From: Tetmemena sp. SeJ-2015
Lineage: Eukaryota > Ciliophora > Spirotrichea > Sporadotrichida > Oxytrichidae
Assembly: GCA_027382625.1 (NCBI GenBank)
Contig: JAJKFJ010021168.1
Span: forward strand, 1-64,000
Reading direction: 5' to 3'
DNA length: 64,000 nucleotides
Below are positions 24,330-36,100 of the stretch, piece by piece (position 1 is the first letter of the stretch; every line of letters begins with the position of its first letter). The notes beneath the pieces are model-generated. The model did no database searches and had not been told where the DNA came from. It was given only the letters and a program-made list of their open reading frames with translations. The position numbers and the translations under genes were made by a program.

Positions 24330-25369
24330 TGAAGTTATCAAATCAATGTTGCTGCTTATATCCTAAAACGTTAATTCAAGATTGCAAAATACGTATTAAG
24401 TACTATCAAATGAGTTTGGAAGCTAATTTAGGTTTTCAAGATCTGTATTTGAAGTCAATCTATCTTTTTATCTCTGCAAGTGATGATGGTATTCATGCAC
24501 AAATTCTCTTCAGCTCTCCTCAACCTGTATAGATATAAAAGCCAAATAGTTTTACCTCTTTCATCAAGAAATTCTAAAAATTTAATTGTAAATTGTTGTT
24601 CAAACTTTGCAGAACTTTTAACTTCTTCTTGAATTAATTCCTTTCGGTCTTTATTATTCCGATGCTCTCCAATAAGCTTTTACCTAGGGATATTTTCTAT
24701 ATTTAAGATGAGTTCTGGCTATAACCCGCAATACATAATTAATTAAGACTATAAATTTAAATTTGAGCAACGCTTCCGTCGCTTTCTTATTTTTTCAATC
24801 TGTACTTATTAGATCGTTTGTCTGATTTTAATTCAATTGAAGGATTGGTATTTTAGCTTAATCAAATTTTATCTCGTTTTATGTTGGATTTGTCATTTTT
24901 TGATTTATCAGATTTATCTGAAGTCTTAGCAAATTTGAGACCATTTTTAGCTTTAGCTGATAGTCGATGCAGCAAACTAAGACTTTTAGAAGATTTTTAT
25001 TCAGGAACTGTTTTCAATTACTCTGAAAGGGTTTTATTACTTGGTTTTAGGTCCAAAATTGGAATCTAAAGTGTCTATTAGCTCTGATCTATCTTTTAAA
25101 CATTTTTTCTATCGATTATTAGGGATCATATAATATTTTATTTAAAATAAAAATCCTATGTTACTTGACTCCTGAAAACTCATTTGAATAGATTCTTATT
25201 TCTCAACAGATGGATCTATATTATTTGGTGACATTTCAATAATCTCAAAATCTATATTTCCCTTATTTCTGGATTGATCACTCGCGTCTAAATTTAGATT
25301 CACTTCTTAAGCAATTTTTTCTTAATAAAGGTCTTTTTCTATTGAAGTGTCATAGATTTGTTCCATCAT
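24330..25369 (-). CDS. Unknown charged protein
   Basis: Opens at ATG ATG (25369) and reads about 120 codons ('MMEQIYDTSIEKDLYQEK') to a probable splice site near 25050. Further blocks ('SAKAKNGLKFAKTSDKSDKS'; 'RNNKDRKELIQEEVKSSAKF') follow, separated by likely introns ('GTAATAAAACC..', 'GTAAAACTATTT..'). Lys/Ser-rich, no domain recognised. Exon joins below 24950 and the stop are not resolved. Confidence 0.4.
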
Positions 25370-25496
25370 TGTGTAATTTTATATATAGAACTTTAAATTA
25401 TGCTTGAATAAGCATGCATTAAAATGAATTAGACAAGTTGTTAGTAGAAAACAAATACAGCACGAATAGACTATCAAAGAGTGGAATCATTTAAGC

Positions 25497-26822
25497 GAAT
25501 ATTTCTCTTAGATGTTCTAATTATGTGATTTAAGTTGCTCATCCCCCTCTTTTTTCTTTACCACTTTGCAGATCTTTTCGTAGAATTCGCAGAGCAACAA
25601 GGGATCATGCTTTTTAACTTCGCTATTGGTGTAATAAGTTTCTTGAGGCACTTATCCATTAGGTCTAGGTTGCCATGTTACAGTAACCAAGAGCCTGCCT
25701 TTCTCATATCTTGCTTTAGTTATCTCTTTAGGGAGATCAGTTTCAAAGCTGCCATTCTTAGGTAAGGAAGCCAAATCTGATTGTTAAGACATTGTTCTTT
25801 TACCTAGCAAGGTTTAAGATTGAGTATCTGTTGCTTTTAACCCAATAAAACTAGTCGTTTTCGCTATCATTGATTCATTTTGAGCCATAGCTGACGAATC
25901 AGAGTGTGTTGAAATAATCTGAGAAGACATATTAGTTGTTGGGACAATTACCCCATGCTCAAGATTGGAAAAAGTTGTTATCTTCTTATCAAAGCAAGAG
26001 TTGTGGGCATTTTATGCAACGAACTCTGCATCCTTTTCAAGCTTCTCTTTTTAATTTTCAGACATCTTATACTTTTCGAGATCTAAAAATAATTGTTAGT
26101 AAAGAGAAAAACTACTTACCTAATTTTCGATTAGGATGAGGATTGGTGATGACTTAGCTATCGGTGTTCAAATCATGAGGAAGGATCGCGTCAACCTGAA
26201 ACTTCTGATCTCTTGGCTTCATAAGTCTCTTTCTTTGAATTTTCTAACTTGAACTTTACAAAGGCACCTTAAGATCTTCATCGCCTAAATCTTTTTTTAC
26301 TGGTTGTGAATTCTACCCTTGGCTCTTCGAAGCTTAGTTTCTCTTCATTAACTACTGTTTAACACTCATGTAATAGTTCTACCCATTTTAAGAATCTACA
26401 AATCTCTCTTAAGTTAAGACAAATTTTGTACCTGCAGATTTCTAGCTTGCAGCTTTGTCTAGTTCCTATTGGCTAGTCTGCTGACTTAAGGCTTGCTTTC
26501 CATTTTTAGCATGGTTTGAATTCTTTGCATTACTTTCGTATGTGCCACACTCTTTCAAGCTTACTGGCTTGATTTTATTGAGCTCTGCCTCTCTAATCAA
26601 AGCAACATTGAAATTTTTGACAAGTTCTAATGCGCTACTTAGATTTGACAATGGCTCCCAAGTGGTCTCTAAGGTATCCCTCCATTTCACTTCGTAATAT
26701 TCTGTGCCGTCCTCTTGCACCGCTTTAGAGACTATTCTTTCCACTTCGTAGAGATCTTCTGCTTCTTACTCTTACTTCTCTTTGTGACTTTGGTTTTGCT
26801 AGTTCTTAGTGTTCTTAGGCAT
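25497..26822 (-). CDS. HP1-like protein: chromodomain plus chromoshadow-like domain
   Basis: HP1-type proteins bind methylated histone H3 and organise heterochromatin; in ciliates such proteins mark germline DNA for elimination (for example Pdd1 in Tetrahymena). ATG at 26822; one intron at 26083-26119 (GTAAGTAG..TTTTTAG, 37 nt); TGA at 25497. Residues about 25-80 are a chromodomain ('YEVERIVSKAVQEDG', 'EYYEVKWRDTLETTWEPLSN') with the expected aromatic cage positions (Tyr, Trp, and Thr/Trp near 'TTWEP'). A long Gln/Ser linker follows. The last ~70 residues ('GRLLVTVTWQPRPNG', 'PLLLCEFYEKICKV') resemble a chromoshadow domain. About 430 aa, larger than animal HP1. A role in DNA elimination is inference from the family. 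Confidence 0.85.
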
Positions 26823-27510
26823 TATTAAGGGAATTTGTGGTATCTTTCACTATGTGTGGCTACAAATTTGCAATTAAATATTGATTAACAAAATAATAAC
26901 ATAACAACTACACAACATCAAAGATACTCTAATTTTATTAAATATTTGTCCTTCAAACTTAAAATATAATTTAAATAAAAATTTAATCAACTCACTGGTG
27001 CAAAGATTCTCTTGTCTCTTAACTCATAATCAAAAATTTAGAGATATAAATCCCAAAAAATATTAATCTGAACAATTCATATAAAAATACTTATGAAGCT
27101 TAGAGTTATAAATATAGTTTTATATTTTACAAAAATAAGGCTAATGAAATTGAATAAATAATTGCGACTAGTAATAGTGAATAAATTATTTAGACATACT
27201 TCATGAAAAATAGAAGCATGAAATTTTCCCCACTTAAACTAGAGGTGAGTTAATTGTCTCAAAACTAGGCTCCTTTTCTGAATAATTAATCTCCCTTCTC
27301 CAGTTATTGCAAGCACCAACTAGCATCTTTCAGTAAAGAGTAGAGGGTAAGATGGACAAAAAGCATTCTTTTATTTCTTCTTATATTTCTTTGGCGGGAA
27401 TGTTTCTAACTCTAATCTACTGAACCTAGATTTGAAAATTTATTTAATAAGATTCTTATCAAAAAGAGATAATATTGTATTAAAATTCTAAATGCTTTTA
27501 TTTAAAGATT
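26823..27510. other. AT-rich intergenic region
   Basis: About 690 bp without a defensible frame. It precedes the plus-strand unknown gene and follows the divergent HP1-like start. Confidence 0.45.
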
Positions 27511-28416
27511 TGAAAAGAGGAAATTCGCATCCCCTAAAGCATATGTCTACCTAGAACTACTAAAAATCCTCCTAATAGCAATAATCTATCTCCAAATTTG
27601 AAAGAATTTGGCAAGCCGTTAAAGAGCCATAGAAATCCATAAACAGGGAATCCTTCGATGAATGAAGCATTAATCGAATCCTTGCAAAAGAAATATAGTG
27701 AAAAGTTTAGTATGTCAGAGGTGAGGACTCAAAACCAAAACGCTTCTTTAAATTGTGCATGTTGATTCTTATATTTAGCTTCTGTGTTACTAGGATCAGA
27801 TTTAGGCAGCCGAATATAAGAAGACATAGCTAGAAATGGCAAGCACATGAAGAATCTAATAGCCGTACAATTGCTTTATCTTTTATTGATAAAAGACATG
27901 GAGAGAGAAATAAAGAAGAAGTAAGAAGAGATCTGAAGGAAAAAGATGAGGCAACCTATAATTATATAGATATATTGTGTTTAACAGATTAAGATGCAAG
28001 AGTTTTAAAATATGTCGCCTCAAGTCTTTATTAAGGAGCAAGCTTTTTTATTTTCCTAAAATTTAAATTAATGATAATTATTTAGAGCTTCTTAAGTCTT
28101 ATTCCCTCCTAACAAGGTTTGTTTATATTGATTTATAGCTGATTGGAGGATCAAGAAGAGCCAATAAATTAGGTGCAACTACACTTAGGATAAATTAAAG
28201 TAGAAAAATGCGATACAACTCATGCAGCTGCACCAAATAGGCTCTCAGTATGTGGTGGACGAGCATGTTCATAAACTTAGTCCAAAGTAAAAATTTAAAG
28301 CTGAAAAGCTAATGCGTGGAATAAAGACTCAAAAAACAAAGATCAAAGATATACAAGTGATTTAATAGTATTAAAACAATATCACAGAACTATTTTTCAT
28401 ACAAAGGAAAAAGTGA
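27511..28416 (+). CDS. Unknown Gln/Lys-rich gene with several introns
   Basis: Coding blocks alternate with GT..AG introns. One block ends '..KYSEKFSMSE' before GTGAGG (27720-27810). The last block, from about 28141 ('DWRIKKSQQIRCNYTQDKL'), runs to TGA 28414-28416. Helical and charged, perhaps coiled coil; no domain recognised. The exon structure between 27810 and 28140 is not fully resolved. Confidence 0.4.
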
Positions 28417-28659
28417 ATTTAAATATTAAAATTTGTAAAGTGAGATGTATGCAGCAGTAGTTAATTAATTCAACCAATTAAATTTTGGCACACCCAAAAT
28501 ATAGAGATTTTTTTTTTTCAAAAGCATTGGAAACTCAAAAAAATTAATTTTAAGAGATTCCAATTAAAATAAGATCAAAATAAGTGTTGAATTAATCTAA
28601 ATTTAGTACTTCAGAACCTTATTGTAATCAATATTTAATTAAATGATTCCTTGTTTCCC

Positions 28660-31120
28660 ATGAGATAGAACATTAAAAAGGACCACCTGATCAGACTAAA
28701 GAAACTAAGACAGCTATCAAATCAGATGAAATTTAAAACTAAAAGGCCAAAGATGAGTTCAGATAAAACTTATTTAAAACTGAAATAAGCATAAACAATT
28801 TCTTTCGAAAAGTGTAATCTTTTTCTCCTCGTTAAGTACCCTTTTTTTTTATACTTTTGTTCTGTTAAGAAACCAAAGCCATATCTGTCCAGGTCTTAAA
28901 CTAATAATAAAATTCCTATTTTAATTAATTTTTAGTGTTATCAGGTTTAGCTCCATAGAAATTCGTGTCCAATAAACTGAGTGGTGACATCCAAGAAGTA
29001 ATTAACGAGGAATTATTAATAATGCATTATTTATAATTATAATTAGAAGAGAGAGCTGTAGTACTTGATCAGTTGCTTTTGTCTGCAGGCTCTAATATGA
29101 ACTCAAGGTCTTAGAATTTCCAAGCTCGACAAGAGAATAATTTAAACGCCACATCTTAGCCAATCCAACTTTCTAAGCTAGACAACAGAACTTCTATTTT
29201 TAAAGTTTTAATTTTCTCAATCAGCATTTTCTAAAGGGAAAAGCTATTATTTATATATTTAAGGGAACGTGTCTCTCCCAGATATTAGCAAGCATGTCAA
29301 AGAAGTCATAAAATAGACAGTTTAAATTACATGTTTTCCAAAATATATTCTCTTATTTTAAGTTAGCAATCATCCACATTCGAGGGCATTACTTGGCAAC
29401 CATAAACGACCAAGTCCTTGCTTGATAACGCTTCCCTAAAGCATTTCAACTCCAATGACATGAGAATAGTGTCATACGTGGAGCTACTCAAGCAGAAGCA
29501 ACAGTTGAAGTTAGAAGATATAAAAGTCAACAAGAAACAAACAGATAATGAAAGTTAGTACTCCGGAAAGTAGAGTGCGCACATTATTTCTCCCCAAGGA
29601 TTGCTTCAATTTATTTTTATGATCAGTCAAACAGAATTCTTTCAGATCTATGGACAGGAAGAATACGAAGAAATAGCAAACTCTCAGATGGATGGACTCA
29701 CTCAAGAACTCCAATAGTACTCCTTAGAAATTAAAGAAACGGATTTCTCAAGTATCCTAGTTCAAGTAGACTAGTTAAATAGGCATTAAAGAAAATGACA
29801 AACAACCTCTATTCAACTGCATTTTATTGTATATTGTACCTCACAAAATGAATTCAATTCAGCAGAAGATATAAAATTTGGAAAATTTGCAATACATTAA
29901 GCCTGCAAAGACTCAGAATCCGTCTTAATTCTCCAAGCAGCCTTCATTAAGTAAAGTATAGCACACATAGACATTAGTCACTTCGACGAATTTTAATGGA
30001 TAGGAAAGTTATTAAATTGAAATTTTTATGATAATAATAATCAATACTACTTTTAATTTAAAGTGTGCTATCCCCTCCTGTTGAATTGACTAAAGACGAG
30101 TAGCAAGAACTTTAAGACCAAATGCAGCAGTAGACTTTCTTTGAGGAAGATGAATATGACAAAAGAAACTAGGAGCTGTATTCCATGCTGAGAGACTACA
30201 AAGTGTGTGTAGTACCCGACTAGAAAATTATCACCATAGATAGACTTCCGGCCTTTAGCATAATTGAAGGCAACATCAAGTAAGAAGTGCAAGACAAGAA
30301 GACTGAATTTACTCAACAGTCAAAGTAGAAGTATCAGAATATAAACTCACTACATGGAACTACACAATTCTTCATGCAACTTAACACAGACGCACATCAA
30401 CATCTAAAGAAAAAAGGTAGTGACTACTTGTCAGAGAGCGTTTAGAGCAAGCGTTTCAATAGGATAACAGGGATTGGAGCATGCACGAGAGTGGAAACTC
30501 AGGAAGTACTTGAGAAGCGAATAAAGCAGATTTATCAGAAGGAAATAATCGAACAACAAGAGAATGAGGTGATTGATGAATTACTTGGGCCAATCCTTGA
30601 AAGAGAGATTCCTAACTTTAATTCACTACCGCCAATGAAGAGATTAGTTTTGGCTCTGAAAACTAAAGTAGGCTAAGAGGAACTTAAAAAGAGCATGAGT
30701 AACAATGACTATAACTAAAGGAAGACTTTTAGAGATGTGTTCAACTATTTATTGCATGATATTTTTGCTAACTAATACCATAAGATGTCAACTTTCAAGA
30801 AGAGAATAGGTCTGGAAGATGATTCAGTTAAGAACAGTCCAAGAAGGACGAGGAAAAGCAGAGAAGAAGAAAAGAAGTACCTTGAGAACTTGCCCCCAGA
30901 TCTTAGATTCTTCCATAAGTTCAAAAGCATCATTCGAAAATAGATAAGAAGTATGATAAACAACTCAACTTTAGAAAAAGCATATAAGCAGGAAAAGAGG
31001 AAGCTAGAAATAGATATTCTCAGAACTAATGAAAAGCATAAGGTCACTCAGTTCATCATTATCACTGGAATTTTTGAGATATTAATCTTTTAATTAAATA
31101 ATTATATCATTTTATTAATG
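28660..31120 (+). CDS. Large unknown protein, Gln-rich and helical
   Basis: Coding blocks at 28660-28835, about 28937-29215, 29365-29760 and 30070-31090 are separated by short likely introns (for example GTTATTAAATTG..TTTAAAG at about 30006-30060). Conserved-looking patches include 'GLLQFIFMISQTEFFQIYGQ' and 'TQFFMQLNTDAHQHLKK'; the C-terminal third is basic and helical ('KFKSIIRKQIRSMINN'). I considered a Sec7-like domain because of 'LNTDAH', but the rest does not fit. After 31090 the frame enters the AT-rich DNA that holds a large palindrome. No function assigned. Confidence 0.45.
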
Positions 31121-31824
31121 TACCTTTGCTTGATAAGAGTTAGTCTCTTATTATTAAAGTCATCAGGGTGAAGGTCAAAAAAGAGATAAACTTTTGAACA
31201 AGAAAGCTCAGGTTCTTTAGCTGTTTTAAAAGTGATATATAACTTTAAATTATGATTATAAATTAATGGCAGGTAGGCACGAGAAGATCAACAAGATTAA
31301 CAAGGAGAACGCACAGTCAAGACCTCCCTCTTCCCTCCCCCACCTCGCCCAACTCAGCGCTCACTCTGGCTTCCTAGTTCTTAGCCAAAGTCTCGAGTTT
31401 TGTGTTTTTTTGTTGTTGTGGAAGCTTTGAGTCTTTGGATTGATGAAATGTAGATTATTTATTGCAGTCAAGATGTTAATGAGCAGACTGTAGTTTGGAT
31501 TCTGTTTGAAGATCTCTCGAGTCAAACTTCGTTTGACACTTTGGCTAAGAACTAGGAAGCCAGAGTGAGCGCTGAGTTGGGCGAGGTGGGGGAGGGAAGA
31601 GGGAGGTCTTGACTGTGCGTTCTCCTTGTTAATCTTGTTGATCTTCTCGTGCCTACCTGCCATTAATTTATAATCATAATTTAAAGTTATATATCACTTT
31701 TAAAACAGCTAAAGAACCTGAGCTTTCTTGTTCAAAAGTTTATCTCTTTTTTGACCTTCACCCTGATGACTTTAATAAAAAAACTTTTAAAGAAATACTT
31801 TGAAATGAAATAATATATCATTTT
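31103..31824 (+). other. Candidate IES carrying a 628-bp palindrome
   Basis: TATATCATTTT occurs at 31103-31113 and 31814-31824, bracketing palindrome A. The repeat is AT-rich and the join gives an open frame of about 25 codons to a TGA but no conserved sequence, so this is weaker than the THADA case. Confidence 0.5.
31151..31778. repeat. Palindrome A: perfect 241-bp inverted arms with a 146-bp loop
   Basis: Arm 31151-31391 is the exact reverse complement of 31538-31778. Each arm is an AT-rich leader of about 116 bp, then an ATG (31267 on +, 31663 on -) followed by a much more GC-rich open frame ('MAGRHEKINKINKENAQSRP') running towards the loop. No homology between arms and flanking genes was seen. 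Confidence 0.97.
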
Positions 31825-31826
31825 CT

Positions 31827-33105
31827 TTTTCAACTCAAATCTATTTTCATTAATTTTATTTAACACTAGCAAATTATTCTGTTTCTCTCAATAATGAGTT
31901 AGAGGCGGATTAGGAAAATAGCAATGGCGCTTTGATATTAAGTGAAGACGGTCAGACTGCAAGATTTGTGGGTGATCCACGACCCCAGTACAGATATCAA
32001 TAGTTCAAAAGTAGAATAAAGCAACTAAAGAAACATTAAAAGAAACTAGAGCTTAAACAAACAAGGCATAAGCACAAAGAGCACCCAAATATTTCTGCAT
32101 GTTTATATTGATTAGGAAGGATTAGAGGTCAAGAAAGCAAAACTTTCAAGTTCTAATTTACGTGGAGCAAGCGAATTATTACTTTCCTAGAACTTGAAGG
32201 AGGTATTCTTGGAATCTCCTCATTTACCAAGAAAAGAGAAAGACAATCTTCAACTGTTGAGAAGCATTACAAGTAAGCTATCCAATTCAAATAGTCCTGC
32301 CAGTAAAGCTATAAGTTAAAAATTGAAAGAGGCTGCCAGCTAGTTTAACAAAACTTAGCAAACATTCAATCACAAGAGAAAGGAATCCAATTTCTTGAAT
32401 CTGAGCCAGGGGAAATCTTCTTAGAGAAAGAGCTCAAGCAAGAACATTCTTGCGTAAATGGATAAGCAAGGCAAAACGAGCTAAAACTATTTGGCAAGTG
32501 GATCTTTCGCTGGTAATAGTGTGCATTAAAATGGTTCAAGTTTTCGTCATATTATTTCGCCTTCTATTATAAGTTAGCGTAAGCACAGTTAGTTCAGGCA
32601 AAACTTCGATTTGATGAGTAGCAACTAGCCTGGCTCAGAATTGAATGCTCATTCTTCAGAGGATGACTTCGTCCAAGATGATGATGATGATGATGACGAT
32701 GACGACGATGATGATACAGATGAGGATGAGGATTTTGTGAGTTCCCAAGAGCTCTTAGATAATGTATTCTTCGATCGCAAGAACTATGGTTCCACTAGAA
32801 AGAACGGCAGTTTCACAAATAGGCGAAAGAATAGCCAGCTAAGGATAAACCCAGCAAGGGAGCAGCATCTTGGAAGAGAAACATTTCAACAAAGAATCAA
32901 TACCTTCGGATTGAGTGACATTAAATGGCATAGTGAAAGTAACAAGAGAAAAAGTGTCATAGGCAATCTAAATATAAATGGCATATCCTCTGCTATTAAA
33001 GAAAATGCAGCACCTACAAATAACACCCTCCTAAAGTTATCTACCAAGGTTTCAAAGCTTTTGGATGAGAGACTTCAATCGGAATTTTATCAAGCAAATT
33101 AGTGA
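31827..33105 (+). CDS. Unknown protein with poly-Asp tract
   Basis: One frame from about 31827 ('NELEADQENSNGALILSEDG') through the 16-bp IES at 32089-32104 to TGA 33103-33105. Basic first half ('FKSRIKQLKKHQKKLELKQ'), Ser/Asn-rich middle, then an acidic run of 13 Asp ('FVQDDDDDDD..TDEDEDFV', about 32665-32735) and a basic tail. No ATG lies in this frame near its 5' end, so the first exon or MDS is missing; an acceptor-like 'AACACTAG' precedes it. Possibly nuclear by composition; function unknown. Confidence 0.55.
32089..32109 (+). other. 16-bp IES with pointer ATATT
   Basis: ATATT at 32089-32093 and 32105-32109. Excision avoids a TGA and joins 'HKHKEHPNI' to 'DQEGLEVKKAKLSSS', from which the frame is open for about 330 codons. 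Confidence 0.85.
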
Positions 33106-33151
33106 TTTTAGTAAACAATTAATTTCATTTACTCAATATCTATACTAGTGA

Positions 33152-36100
33152 AATATTATAAGATTAAATGAGTACTTAGCCTGTCTTAGGAGCTTGAATG
33201 AGAACCTTAGAGATGCTGTCTGTTAATTGATAACTCCTATTGTTATTAAGATTAACAAAAACTCTTTACCCTATATTCTTTCCTCAGTAAGCTTGCATTG
33301 CTTCTAAACATAATAGTTACTATCTGACTCAGAGACTGGAAAGGAAATCCCCTTGACAACTCAGACACTCGATTAACTTCTCACGCTCATGAAAATTGCT
33401 CGCTCAAATAAGATGCTTGTGATTGACGATACTCACATCAGACTTGAATCAAAGTGCCAGCAAGCACTTCTTCAACTAAAGCCTGAGCTTCCAGAGTTCA
33501 AATTTCCTCATGAACATCTACTTAAGCTCACAAAGATAAGTTTTTATCATAGCTCGTAATGAGTGAGAACTTCAAGACAGGTCTGGACTGCATCGAAATT
33601 ATCGCCATGGAGGTCAAAGCTACTTAATCCATCACTAAATTCGAATTTGAAATGGTAAACAGATTCGTGCGCCATTGCTTGAGGACCACTTTCCCCGAGT
33701 TCAGACAGAAATACATTAAGGCTGTCAAGCAATTCGTTATCAGACTTAGAACTGCTTCAGACAAGGAGATTAAGAAGTATGCTTCAATTTTTAGGTTAAA
33801 AATTTATGTGAACAGCTAAAACAATGATCCCATGCCAGTCTAAGTAGCTGAGGTAGTTGACTTTTTGAAAAATCTTTTGGAGTTCATTGAGTCAAACTTG
33901 TACTTAGACAAGCCAGTGGAAGGGGCTCTTCCTTTGTTTGAGTTAGCTAAGATGGTTATGGAACTTTTTGGAGATTTCGAGTACAAGCTTAGGATAACTT
34001 CAGTTTTCCCTCCTTGCAGGCTACTTTCAAAGGCTGGACTACTGTTCAAGAGAGAAAACGAGACTGATTCAAAGAATGGCTTCTTCATTTTCCTCCTAAA
34101 CTCTCTGAAGAGTACTTGGACTCAAGTTAGAATGATGATGATAGAATATTCTTTCTTCTTAGATTATGAAGAATGTATAGCTTTGAGATTCTTTGCAGGT
34201 TCCCAGACGACTATCCTCTCTTTAATGATAAAAGCTTCGTTAATGATGTCATATTGCAAACTGCACTTGAATTAGCAAACAATCCTAAGGCTATGAAAAG
34301 CAAAATGAAGGATGTGATAAATTCAAAGGTTCAAGGATTCAAAATCAATTAAAATGTATATCTGTGTAGAGTCAAAAGTCCCCAAAAGAGTGATGCTCAG
34401 TACTTTAGTAAAAATAAATCTACTTTTTGGAGCAATCAGGTTAATAAGTTGAAGCTTTATTTTCTCTGACTTTTGCAATTGGTCCTCAATTTTACTAAGA
34501 GTTAGAAACTCTTAGACATTTTGATTATCCATCTTATTGTAGAATCCTTGTGGGAGCTTTAAGAAATCTCGTTCTAAGATTAGCTAGAGATTTACCAAGC
34601 TTTCATACTCTTCCAGCTTAATCTAAAATTCAATTGAGTCACCTAAGTTTGAATTCAAAGTTATTAGATCTAGTTCTTACTCAAGCTAAGTAAATAAACT
34701 ATTGTTTTCAAATAATATAGAGCTCTTTAATCTTTGATCTATTTTCTTCTAATTATTTAAGAGAGTCTGATAAGATAACCCAGTTCTAATTGATGTTGAA
34801 GCCACTCTTTGACAAAAGCTAATTGTCTATGGGTTCTGCCTTAATCTTCAAGGAATCGTATTCATCCTTGGAAGATTTATCTTGGTTTATTTTGTCAAGC
34901 CCATAGCTTTCAGCTTGCTTGGGAAAATTTCCTTCGAGAAAATAAAAGTTATAATAAGCTAAACAAAGATCTTCAGTGGTAATTTTGCCTATCTCCATAA
35001 GCTTTGAAATTAGCTGGTCTAGCTTTGAGAGATCAAATATGGACTTTTGCATCCACATTTTAAGCACCTTGATCACATCAATCTTCACATTTCTATACTA
35101 GTCCTTTGCTTTTACTTCACTTTACTACTAATTTTCTTTCTATTCTCTAGTCATCTAACTTGTTAGATTTTGGTATTTCAGAGAGTTTGAGAGCACTTCA
35201 AATAATTTAAGCATCACTGGAGCTATAAGAGGTTCAAATGCCTCGTGGAAGCTTGGGAATTACTAGTTATAAATCTTATTTTGCTATCTTTCGGCCATGC
35301 TTCTCTTAATCAAGTCATTTGCAAGATACACGAAAGCCACTTTCTTAGGCTTCCCGACATGCAATGCAAGGGTTGCCCATTTTTAAGCAATTTTAGGAAT
35401 GATAAAGGGGCATGAGGCGCATTTGTCATTATGAATTAAGAAACTTCCTGAATCTTAGTTTAGGAGGCCTCAATTTATCGCATCTATTCTTCGCACTGCC
35501 TTAATGATTACTAATTAATTGCATTTGCTTGAATGATTTGATCTTGATGCTAGACATTTTGGCTATTTAAGAATTAGTTGGGGGCTTAATTAAAACCCTA
35601 ATGAATTTACTGAATACTTTGATTTGCAAATTGAGTCTATTAGAAATTGCTGTCTGGTCTAAAATTAGTAGTGTAGGATGAATTCGTACCTAAGGGGTCA
35701 AAATCAGCACCATCATATTCCATTTACTCCTAGTTCTGTAACTCAGAAGATTAGTTGGGTATAGTAAAGCCTTATTCCATTTAAATATATGCGCACAAGT
35801 TTAGAATATGAAGCAATTATAATTAACAATTCTATTATAAATTTTAATAACTTTAATAATCTTCTAATTATAATCATTGCACTATCATAAGGCTATGCTT
35901 GCTGAAGCTTCAGCCATGTTTTTCAACTTACTATTCAAGAAATGCCTAAGCCACTTAAATTTCCTAGAGTTAGCCCCTGGTTAAGTTAATTTAACTACTC
36001 ATGACATGCAAATTCAGTTTTTGAGATTCATCCTCAATCTCATTAATGGCAGAGTGAAGACATTCTAAGTTCTGATTATATATAGATTTAAGTTACTTTG

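Noticed and set aside
30350..30420. Sec7 ARF-GEF domain, suggested by an 'LNTDAH' motif
   Set aside because: The rest of the Sec7 core is absent on both sides; treated as coincidence.
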